A stretch of DNA of 5,874 bases from NCBI GenBank assembly GCA_903844785.1, contig CAIMVB010000037.1:1-5874 (forward strand), in the 5' to 3' direction. A model generated the notes under the pieces. It had not been told where the DNA came from. It worked only from the letters and a program-made list of their open reading frames with translations, and made no database searches. A program made the translations under genes and the position numbers. Of this stretch, positions 1 through 4,930 are shown one piece after another. Every line of letters begins with the position of its first letter. Positions within the stretch are counted from its first letter, which is position 1. This DNA comes from an uncultured Rhodospirillales bacterium. Its GTDB lineage: Bacteria > Pseudomonadota > Alphaproteobacteria > Acetobacterales > Acetobacteraceae.

Positions 1-332
1 AGCGCCGTCATGGGTTCCTGGAAGATCATGGCCACATCGCCGCCGCGGAAATCGGCAAGCTGGCCCTCATTCATCGCCTGCACATCGCGCCCGGCCACCT
101 GGATTTCGCCGGTTACCTTCGCGGTTTTGGGCAGCAGCTTCATCAGCGCGCGCAGCGTGACGGATTTGCCGGACCCAGACTCACCCAGGATGCACAGCAC
201 CTCCCCAGCCGCGAGGTCCAGATCAACGCCATTCACCGCATGCACGGTGCGGTCGCGCGATTCAAACTTCACGTGCAAATCGCGCAGCCGGATCAGCGGC
301 GCCTCAGGGCTTGGTTTCAAAGCCGCACTCAT
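1..332 (-). CDS. Peptide/nickel ABC transporter ATP-binding protein, DppD/OppD-like (N-terminal part)
   Basis: Only the first 110 codons are present; the gene leaves the window at its left edge. It encodes a cytoplasmic nucleotide-binding subunit that would power import of dipeptides, oligopeptides or a similar solute. The visible N-terminus has the Walker A loop GESGSGKS at residues 50-57, and the Q-loop begins FQEPMTA with Gln at residue 105; both wordings are typical of the DppD/OppD subfamily. The signature motif, Walker B and C-terminal region lie outside the window. The ATG at 332 overlaps the TGA of the preceding DppF-like gene (ATGA), which suggests translational coupling; a G-rich run just upstream is at best a weak ribosome site. 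Family assignment is firm, but the substrate cannot be read from an ATPase fragment. Confidence 0.93.
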   Translation of the reverse strand, partial: MSAALKPSPEAPLIRLRDLHVKFESRDRTVHAVNGVDLDLAAGEVLCILGESGSGKSVTLRALMKLLPKTAKVTGEIQVAGRDVQAMNEGQLADFRGGDVAMIFQEPMTA

Positions 333-1381
333 GCCGCGATCCCCCCGGCCTTGCTATGCCCGCTGCCGGCCTGCGCCATATGGCAGGCGGCGATGTGGCC
401 TGGACTGAGCGTGGCGGCGACGGGTGGGATTTCGGCGCATACAGCCTCAGCAAAGGGGCAGCGAGTGCGGAAGCGGCAGCCGGAAGGCGGGTTCACCGGA
501 TTAGGCGGATCGCCCGTCAACGGCGGTTCGGTGCGGCGCTGCGCCGGGTCCATGGAAGGGCGCGATGCCAAAAGCGCGCGGGTATAGGGATGCGCCGGGC
601 GGGCATAAATCTCATCAACCGGGCCTTCTTCCGCCACCTGCCCCAGATACATCACCAGCACGCGGTCGCTGATATATTGCACCACATTCAAATCATGGCT
701 GATGAACACATAAGTCAGGCCGAAGCTTTCCTTGAGGTCCATAAGCAGGTTCAACACCTGCGCTTCCACGCTTTTATCCAGCGCCGAGACCGGTTCATCC
801 AGAATGACCAAACGCGGGCGGAGCGCCAAGGCACGGGCGATATTCACGCGCTGGCGCTGACCGCCGGATAATTCATGCGGGTAGCGGCGGGCGAATTGCG
901 CCGGGGCCAGGCCAACCGCGGCCAGCAATTCCCGCGCCCTTTCGCGCGCTTCCGCCGGCGGCACGCCATGGACCTGGGGGGCGAAGGCAATACTGTCTTC
1001 AATCGGCAGGCGCGGGTTCAGCGAAGCATAGGAATCCTGGAACACCATCTGCACCTGGCGGCGATATTCCTTCAGCGCAATCCCGCCGCCGAGGTCGTCC
1101 CGCCCCACGGCATCGCCATCAAAAATCATCTCCCCCGCGCCGGGGTCGAGCAGGCGCATGAGCAACCGGGCGGTTGTGGATTTGCCGCAGCCACTTTCGC
1201 CCACAATGCCCAAGGTTTCACCCTTGCGGACGCTGAGGGACACGCCATCCACGGCCCGCACCTCCCCCATCTGGCGGCCGAATAAGCCACCCCGAATGGG
1301 GAAATGCTTCACGAGGCCACGGGTTTCGAGCAGGGGCTGGGCGGCGCCGCCGCGGTCTGGGGCAGGAGGGGGCAAAACCAT
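329..1381 (-). CDS. Peptide/nickel ABC transporter ATP-binding protein, DppF/OppF-like
   Basis: This 350-residue protein is a complete ABC ATPase, the second nucleotide-binding subunit of a Dpp/Opp-type importer acting at the inner face of the membrane. Visible motifs are Walker A GESGCGKS (61-68), Q-loop FQDSYASLNP (Gln115), signature LSGGQ (171-175), Walker B LVILDE (191-196) and H-loop His229. The C-terminal oligopeptide/dipeptide region includes NPVNPPSGCRFRTRCPF, with cysteines at 302, 308, 315 and 333. The D-loop reads SALDKS where SALDVS is more usual. I chose the ATG at 1381, preceded by AAGGA, over an in-frame TTG at 1453: the extra 24 residues look unlike the family and would run into the promoter region. 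It is the first gene of a leftward operon and overlaps the DppD-like gene by 4 bp. The order F then D is less usual than D then F. Substrate unknown. Confidence 0.93.
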   Translation of the reverse strand: MVLPPPAPDRGGAAQPLLETRGLVKHFPIRGGLFGRQMGEVRAVDGVSLSVRKGETLGIVGESGCGKSTTARLLMRLLDPGAGEMIFDGDAVGRDDLGGGIALKEYRRQVQMVFQDSYASLNPRLPIEDSIAFAPQVHGVPPAEARERARELLAAVGLAPAQFARRYPHELSGGQRQRVNIARALALRPRLVILDEPVSALDKSVEAQVLNLLMDLKESFGLTYVFISHDLNVVQYISDRVLVMYLGQVAEEGPVDEIYARPAHPYTRALLASRPSMDPAQRRTEPPLTGDPPNPVNPPSGCRFRTRCPFAEAVCAEIPPVAATLSPGHIAACHMAQAGSGHSKAGGIAA

Positions 1382-1407
1382 GATCCTTAATAAGCAAGCC
1401 TTGTGCC

Positions 1408-1420
1408 GCCCGAAGCGGGC
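1408..1420 (-). other. Short GC hairpin in the leader of the ABC operon
   Basis: Five GC pairs (GCCCG at 1408-1412 with CGGGC at 1416-1420) enclose a three-base loop. It lies about 27 nt upstream of the DppF-like start codon, inside the presumed untranslated leader. No U-run follows, so it is not a standard terminator. It may have no role. Confidence 0.3.
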
Positions 1421-1432
1421 ATCCGACCTGTC

Positions 1433-1454
1433 TTTAGGCGATTTTTCGCCCAAA
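1433..1454. repeat. Imperfect inverted repeat (possible operator)
   Basis: The arms GGCGA (1437-1441) and TCGCC (1446-1450) are perfectly complementary around a TTTT centre. After one mismatch (1436/1451) the pairing continues with TTT (1433-1435) against AAA (1452-1454). The dyad touches the edge of the candidate -10 element of the ABC operon and would lie over its start of transcription, a usual place for a repressor site. It could equally form a small RNA hairpin or be chance. Confidence 0.35.
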
Positions 1455-1483
1455 ATTTAGTCATAACGCCATGGGCATTGCAA
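1454..1483 (-). promoter_or_regulatory. Candidate sigma-70-type promoter for the ABC transporter operon
   Basis: On the minus strand a TTGCAA hexamer (1478-1483) is followed after 18 bp by TAAATT (1454-1459), in the most AT-rich part of the intergenic region. Transcription from here would give a leader of about 65 nt before the ATG at 1381. An alternative -10 overlapping TTATGA (1461-1466) would be badly spaced from this -35. The match is partial and alphaproteobacterial promoters are poorly predicted by E. coli consensus, so this is only a candidate. Confidence 0.3.
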
Positions 1484-1553
1484 ATTAACGGGCCTTCGCG
1501 CGGACGCGAGTTCCTGCCAGGCCCATTCCGCGTTAGATTGTCGGTGCTTCGAA

Positions 1554-1559
1554 AAGGAG
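1554..1559 (+). promoter_or_regulatory. Ribosome binding site AAGGAG of the RAM-domain gene
   Basis: A near-consensus Shine-Dalgarno AAGGAG lies 7 nt before the ATG at 1567. It fixes this start and is one of the best ribosome sites in the window, which supports the reality of this very short gene. Confidence 0.85.
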
Positions 1560-1566
1560 AAGACCC

Positions 1567-1821
1567 ATGCGCGCCATATTCGTCATGATTAAATGCGACA
1601 TGGGCCAAGCCTATCGCGTGGCGCGTGAGATGGCCGATGGCATTCCGGAACTTTCGGAAATGCATTCCATCTCAGGCCAATATGATCTGCTCGGGAAATT
1701 CTACCTGGAAGCGGATCGCGATATCGGGCTTTTCGTGGTGGAGAATATCCAGACTGTGCCCGGCGTGAAGGACACCTATACGCTGCAAACCTTCAATGCC
1801 TTTTCCGGGCGCGGGGGCTAA
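1567..1821 (+). CDS. Stand-alone Lrp/AsnC ligand-binding (RAM) domain protein
   Basis: This 84-residue protein corresponds to the C-terminal effector-binding half of Lrp/AsnC regulators (about 150 residues when complete) and has no helix-turn-helix. The pattern fits the alpha-beta sandwich: a first strand AIFVMIKCD, a helix with AYRVAREMADGIPELSEM, then HSISGQYDLLGKF, where the SGxYD turn is the family's hallmark in the ligand region. A helix containing IGLFVVENIQTVPGV and a final strand DTYTLQTFNAF follow. Such domains form dimers and higher rings and bind amino acids or other small molecules. Stand-alone versions are known and may sense metabolites or modulate full-length Lrp proteins. The gene is monocistronic: it diverges from the ABC operon and converges on the lyase gene, with a terminator-like stem at its end. 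Ligand and partner cannot be read from sequence. Confidence 0.88.
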   Translation: MRAIFVMIKCDMGQAYRVAREMADGIPELSEMHSISGQYDLLGKFYLEADRDIGLFVVENIQTVPGVKDTYTLQTFNAFSGRGG

Positions 1822-1841
1822 GGCACCGCGCCCGGAAAGGG
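1799..1841. terminator. Long stem-loop between convergent genes, likely bidirectional terminator
   Basis: The arms 1799-1814 (CCTTTTCCGGGCGCGG) and 1826-1841 (CCGCGCCCGGAAAGGG) pair over 16 bp with a single T-G wobble, around an 11-nt loop that contains the TAA of the RAM-domain gene. The left arm overlaps the last codons of that gene, and the right arm ends one base before the stop codon of the lyase gene. The position between facing stop codons fits termination of both transcripts. The T-run after the stem is weak on either side (TTCAGTTCT on plus), so efficiency is uncertain. Confidence 0.7.
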
Positions 1842-1842
1842 T

Positions 1843-2763
1843 TCAGTTCTGCGGCATGCCTTCCGGCACAATGGTGCGCACCAGGCTGGCATCCAGCGAT
1901 TCATAGGCGTGATAGCCGATGGTCTCATAAAGCTGGGCGCGGGTTTGCATGCGCCCGGCCATGTTATGCGTGCCGCCATCAGCTTTGATCGCGCCGTATA
2001 GGTCTTCCATCGCGCGGGCCGCGATGCGGAGATGGCTGACCGGCCAGATCACCATGGCATAGCCCATTTGCTGGAATTCAGTGGCGGTGAAGAAAGGGGT
2101 GCGGCCGAATTCGGTCATATTGGCCAGCAGCTTCACGCCCGGCATGCGCGCGGCGAATTCGCGGAACATCTCAGCCGTCGTCAGCGCTTCGGGGAAAATG
2201 GCATCGGCGCCGGCTTCCAGATAACGCTTGGCGCGGGCAACGGCGGCATCCATCCCCTCACTCGCCACCGCATCGGTGCGGGCAATGATCACCAGATTGC
2301 GCCGCGCCTTGCGGGCGGCGGCGACCTTGGCCGACATTTCATCCACCGGGGCCAGTTTCTTATCGTTCAAATGGCCGCATTTCTTGGGCAGCAGCTGGTC
2401 TTCCAGATGCACGGCGCCTGCGCCCGCTTCTTCGAAGCAGCGCACCATGTGCATGACATTCAGCGCTTCCCCATAGCCGGTATCGCCATCCACCAGCACC
2501 GGCAAGCCGGAAGCGCGCACCACCTGGCGCACATGCCAAGAAACATCATCCACTGTGATCATGCCAAGATCAGGCAGGCCCATGGTGGCGGACATGGCAG
2601 CGCCAGACATATAAAGCGCCTCAAACCCCGCCTTTTTCGCAAGCAAAGCGGCAATGCCCAAATGCGCGCCCGGCATTTGCAGGATTTGCGGGCGGTCCAG
2701 CAGGCGGCGGAAGCGCACGCCCGCGGGTTCATCAGGCAGATCATCGGCGATCACATAGGGCAT
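1843..2763 (-). CDS. prpB: Methylisocitrate lyase-like enzyme (isocitrate lyase/PEP mutase family)
   Basis: This 306-residue protein is a TIM-barrel C-C lyase of the ICL/PEP mutase superfamily. Methylisocitrate lyase splits 2-methylisocitrate into pyruvate and succinate, the last step of the cytoplasmic 2-methylcitrate cycle of propionate breakdown. Family residues in order: YMSG (51-54), metal-binding aspartates in VDGDTGYG (91-98), HLED (119-122), the lyase hallmark KKCGH (127-131, catalytic Cys129), ARTD (161-164), FPEA (Glu192), LANMTEFGRTP (213-223) and MQTR (272-275). Cys129 argues against a phosphonomutase, and the LANMTEFG block resembles E. coli PrpB. Dimethylmalate lyase or oxaloacetate-type lyases remain possible. 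No prpC, prpD or acnD is visible. The ATG at 2763 is supported by a GAGGA (2771-2775) that overlaps the antiporter stop codon, so the two genes are probably one transcript. Confidence 0.85.
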   Translation of the reverse strand: MPYVIADDLPDEPAGVRFRRLLDRPQILQMPGAHLGIAALLAKKAGFEALYMSGAAMSATMGLPDLGMITVDDVSWHVRQVVRASGLPVLVDGDTGYGEALNVMHMVRCFEEAGAGAVHLEDQLLPKKCGHLNDKKLAPVDEMSAKVAAARKARRNLVIIARTDAVASEGMDAAVARAKRYLEAGADAIFPEALTTAEMFREFAARMPGVKLLANMTEFGRTPFFTATEFQQMGYAMVIWPVSHLRIAARAMEDLYGAIKADGGTHNMAGRMQTRAQLYETIGYHAYESLDASLVRTIVPEGMPQN

Positions 2764-2770
2764 GGTTTTA

Positions 2771-2776
2771 TCCTCA
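2771..2776 (-). promoter_or_regulatory. Ribosome binding site of the lyase gene overlapping the antiporter stop
   Basis: On the minus strand TGAGGA combines the TGA stop of the antiporter with the GAGGA ribosome site of the lyase, 7 nt before its ATG. A ribosome finishing the antiporter would sit on the site used by the lyase, which supports co-transcription and possibly coupled translation. Confidence 0.75.
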
Positions 2777-4168
2777 GAAGAAAATGAAGGTGACCAGAAT
2801 GAAGAGCGGGATCAGAAACACCAAGGCCCAGGCACAATAGCCGAAGAAGGAGGGCATGCGTTCCCCCTGTTCTTCCACAATCGCCTTGACCATGAAATTC
2901 GGCGCATTGCCGATATAGGAATTGGCCCCCATGAAGACCGCGCCGCAGGAAATCGCCGCTAGCGTCAGCGCACCCTGGGTCATCAAATAGCCAGGATCGC
3001 CCCCTGCCAGGTTGAAGAACACCAAATAGGTCGGCGCATTATCCAGAAATGAAGAAAGCCCGCCTGTCAGCCAGAAATAAACCCAAGGGATGGGCTCCCC
3101 ACCCCCGCCGGAGGTCAGCGCCACCAATGGCGCGGCAGCCCCCGCCGTGCCGGCGCGCAAAATGGCCAGCACCGGCGCCATGGTGACGAAAATGGCGGCG
3201 AAAAGCTTGGCCACTTCCAAAATAGCACCCCAGGCGAAGCCGTTATCTTCGCGTAATTTCCGCGGCGTCACCCAGATGGAAATGGCGGCAATGGCGACGA
3301 ACACCGCCACCCCCACCAAGCGTTCAAACCCGATCTTTTCGCCAAACACTGCCACATCGCCCGGCTGCCAATAGCCCTGCGCCAGCACCATCAGCACCAC
3401 CGCGCCGATCAGCCAAAGATTGGCGTAGCCTTCGATCGCAAGCTTTTCAGGCTTTTCGATGACCGGTGCCTCCGGCTTTTCCCGCGACCAAGCCCAGCTA
3501 TCCAACACGTAATACACACCCAGCAGCAGGATGGCGCAGACCAGAAATTCGCCAAACATATGCGTGGTTGTCCAGAAGAACGACACGCCCTTCAGAAAAC
3601 CCAAATAAAGCGGCGGATCACCGAGCGGCGTGAGTGAGCCCCCGATATTGCTCACCAGGAAAATGAAAAACACGAAGGTATGGGTTTTTTGCTTGCGAAA
3701 GGCATTGGCGCGCAGCACCGGGCGGATCAGCAGCATGGAAGCACCGGTTGTGCCCATCACACTCGCGATCACAGTGCCGAAAGCAAGCAGCGCGGTATTG
3801 GTGGCCGGTGTGCCAATTAGCGCGCCCTTCAACAGCACCCCACCGCCAGTCACGTATAGCGCCAGCAGCAGGGCGATGAAGGGGATATATTCCTGCAAAA
3901 CGATATGCCAGACCTCAGCCACCGCCACCATGGGGCCGTAAGCAACGGCGAAGGGCAGCGCCAGCAGCAGCACCCAGCCAGCGGCGATCTTGCCGTAGTG
4001 ATGGTGCCAGACAGCGCCCGCCAGCAGGGGCATCAGCGCGATGCACAGCAAAAGCCCGGCAAAGGGCAGGCCCCAGGCAAGGCTCAATTCCGCGCCCGAA
4101 ACCGCGGCGGCTTCCGCCGGCAGGGTCAGCGCAAAAACCAGCATCAGGGCGAAGCTGGTCGCTTTCAT
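2774..4168 (-). CDS. Sodium:proton antiporter, NhaD/ArsB-type (ion transporter superfamily)
   Basis: The 464-residue protein is a polytopic inner-membrane carrier with about 11-13 hydrophobic segments, the first (about 5-22) resembling a signal peptide or first helix. Two half-related motif regions typical of NhaD/ArsB proteins stand out: SNIGGSLTPLGDPP (173-186), and SSFLDNAPTYLVF (372-384) with GANSYIGNAPN (414-424). These form the broken helices and the polar or acidic ion site of the family. A charged cytoplasmic loop with several Lys, Glu and Pro lies around 228-246. Family members exchange Na+ or Li+ for H+; related branches carry citrate or arsenite, so the ion is inferred. The ATG at 4168 is preceded by GGGAGG (4178-4183) at 9 nt. 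It is the first gene of the operon with the downstream lyase, 10 bp away, and diverges from coxG. Confidence 0.87.
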   Translation of the reverse strand: MKATSFALMLVFALTLPAEAAAVSGAELSLAWGLPFAGLLLCIALMPLLAGAVWHHHYGKIAAGWVLLLALPFAVAYGPMVAVAEVWHIVLQEYIPFIALLLALYVTGGGVLLKGALIGTPATNTALLAFGTVIASVMGTTGASMLLIRPVLRANAFRKQKTHTFVFFIFLVSNIGGSLTPLGDPPLYLGFLKGVSFFWTTTHMFGEFLVCAILLLGVYYVLDSWAWSREKPEAPVIEKPEKLAIEGYANLWLIGAVVLMVLAQGYWQPGDVAVFGEKIGFERLVGVAVFVAIAAISIWVTPRKLREDNGFAWGAILEVAKLFAAIFVTMAPVLAILRAGTAGAAAPLVALTSGGGGEPIPWVYFWLTGGLSSFLDNAPTYLVFFNLAGGDPGYLMTQGALTLAAISCGAVFMGANSYIGNAPNFMVKAIVEEQGERMPSFFGYCAWALVFLIPLFILVTFIFF

Positions 4169-4177
4169 GGGCCAGAG

Positions 4178-4183
4178 CCTCCC
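4178..4183 (-). promoter_or_regulatory. Ribosome binding site GGGAGG of the antiporter gene
   Basis: A purine-rich GGGAGG, within a longer GAGGGAGG, lies 9 nt before the ATG at 4168 on the minus strand and decides that start. Confidence 0.7.
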
Positions 4184-4243
4184 TCAAGACCTGCGGGCTG
4201 ATACCCGTTGGCAAGGTGATTGCCGGATGATCCGCCCCACTAC

Positions 4244-4259
4244 AAGGGGGCGCCCCCTT
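4244..4259. repeat. Perfect 16-bp palindrome AAGGGGGCGCCCCCTT
   Basis: The sequence equals its own reverse complement over all 16 positions. It lies 50 bp before the coxG start and 75 bp before the antiporter start. A gapless dyad of this kind could be a protein-binding site for either promoter. With no loop bases it is a poor RNA hairpin unless the central pairs open, so a terminator is less likely. The GC-rich background makes G/C palindromes easier to get by chance. Confidence 0.55.
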
Positions 4260-4296
4260 CCCCCCATGGCAGACCCACCCTAGTTTGGGGGATAGC

Positions 4297-4301
4297 AGGA
4301 G
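4297..4301 (+). promoter_or_regulatory. Ribosome binding site AGGAG of coxG
   Basis: AGGAG lies 8 nt before the ATG at 4310. This selects 4310 over the in-frame ATG at 4220, whose extra 30 residues are unlike the CoxG family. Confidence 0.8.
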
Positions 4302-4309
4302 ATCACCCG

Positions 4310-4930
4310 ATGGATATGAATGGCGAGCGCCGCATCCCCGCGCCCCGCCAGCGCGTCTGGGACGCGCTGAACGACCCCGAAATGCTGAAGGCCGCGATTC
4401 CGGGCTGTGAAAGCGTGACCAAAACCGCCGAGGACGCTTTTGAAGCCAAGGTTTCGGTCAAGATCGGCCCCATGGCGGCGAAATTCGGCGGCAAGGTGAA
4501 GCTGGAAAACATCCAAGCCCCGGCTTCCTATACCATCACCGGGGAAGGCAATGGCGGGGCGATGGGCTTCGCCAAGGGCGGTGCTGATGTATCGCTCGAA
4601 GAAGCCGGGCCGAATGAGACCTTGCTGAAATTCGCCGTGAAGGCGCAGGTTGGCGGCAAAATGGCGCAGCTTGGCGCGCGGTTGATTGATGCGACCGCCA
4701 AGCAAATGTCCGACCAATTCTTTGACCGTTTCGCCGCCGCCGTGGTGGCCGCTGAACCCGCGCCTGCCGAAGCGCCCGGCGCCGCCCCTGCCCCGATGCC
4801 CGCCCCGCCCGCGACTGGCGGCGGCATTTCGATATTCGAGCTTTTGCCGGAAGCCCCGCTTGGCATTCCACTGCTTGCTTGGGTGGGGGGCGCGATCTGG
4901 CTGGTTATTGTCGCGTTGATGCTGAAGTGA
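4310..4930 (+). CDS. coxG: CoxG family protein, SRPBCC fold with C-terminal membrane anchor
   Basis: The 206-residue product belongs to the carbon monoxide dehydrogenase subunit G (CoxG) branch of the SRPBCC/START-like fold. The start MDMNGERRIPAPRQRVWDAL and the IPGCES motif (30-35) are typical. The ligand-cavity domain spans about 1-148. An Ala/Pro-rich linker follows (about 148-170), then one hydrophobic C-terminal helix (about 186-204), so the protein should sit on the cytoplasmic membrane face with the domain in the cytosol. Known family members help attach aerobic CO dehydrogenase to the membrane, and a role in handling quinone has been proposed; homologues also accompany other molybdenum hydroxylases. 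The gene overlaps the next by GTGA and heads the rightward cluster. Its true partner enzyme is not visible here. Confidence 0.9.
   Translation: MDMNGERRIPAPRQRVWDALNDPEMLKAAIPGCESVTKTAEDAFEAKVSVKIGPMAAKFGGKVKLENIQAPASYTITGEGNGGAMGFAKGGADVSLEEAGPNETLLKFAVKAQVGGKMAQLGARLIDATAKQMSDQFFDRFAAAVVAAEPAPAEAPGAAPAPMPAPPATGGGISIFELLPEAPLGIPLLAWVGGAIWLVIVALMLK

Larger units (their letters stand above)
1382..1566. promoter_or_regulatory. Divergent intergenic control region (ABC operon / RAM-domain gene)
   Basis: These 185 bp separate two divergently transcribed units and hold no convincing gene; the small open frames crossing it are chance frames or overlap the flanking genes. The stretch around 1441-1490 is clearly more AT-rich than its surroundings. 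It contains an imperfect dyad at 1433-1454, a GC hairpin at 1408-1420 in the presumed leader of the ABC operon, and a TCGCG/CGCGA inverted repeat at 1496-1509 on the side of the plus-strand gene. A weak plus-strand promoter can be proposed from TTCCTG (1511-1516) and TTAGAT (1533-1538) with a 16-bp spacer. That both promoters lie here follows from gene orientation; the exact elements are guesses. Confidence 0.6.
4169..4309. promoter_or_regulatory. Divergent intergenic control region (antiporter operon / cox module)
   Basis: These 141 bp must hold the promoters of the leftward antiporter-lyase operon and, unless transcription comes from elsewhere, of the rightward cox genes. Visible inverted repeats are CGGG/CCCG (4194-4197 with 4204-4207), GGCAA/TTGCC (4210-4214 with 4220-4224) and the perfect palindrome at 4244-4259. 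TAGTTT (4281-4286) is a possible -10 for coxG but has no good -35 partner. No confident promoter or known operator consensus is recognised. Confidence 0.5.

Noticed and set aside
1408..1420. Riboswitch or attenuator in the ABC operon leader
   Set aside because: Only one 5-bp hairpin is seen in a leader of about 65 nt, with no T-run or alternative pairing and no known riboswitch core.
1382..1453. A 24-residue N-terminal extension of the DppF-like protein from a TTG at 1453
   Set aside because: The extra residues do not resemble the family, the TTG would coincide with the candidate -10 and dyad region, and the ATG at 1381 has a purine-rich site before it and a normal family length.
1387..1665. 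Minus-strand open frame of 92 codons across the intergenic region and the RAM-domain gene
   Set aside because: It overlaps a convincing gene with a strong ribosome site, has no recognisable domain, and spans the expected promoters.
2032..2787. Long plus-strand open frame (251 codons) opposite the lyase gene
   Set aside because: It is rich in His, Arg, Gln and Gly in the way of an antisense shadow of a GC-rich gene, and the minus strand encodes an enzyme with intact catalytic motifs.
4879..4926. Upstream ATG start for the AAA+ ATPase
   Set aside because: It would add 16 residues read out of frame from the coxG membrane-anchor codons; the GTG at 4927 gives the typical N-terminus and a GTGA junction, repeated at the next gene boundary.
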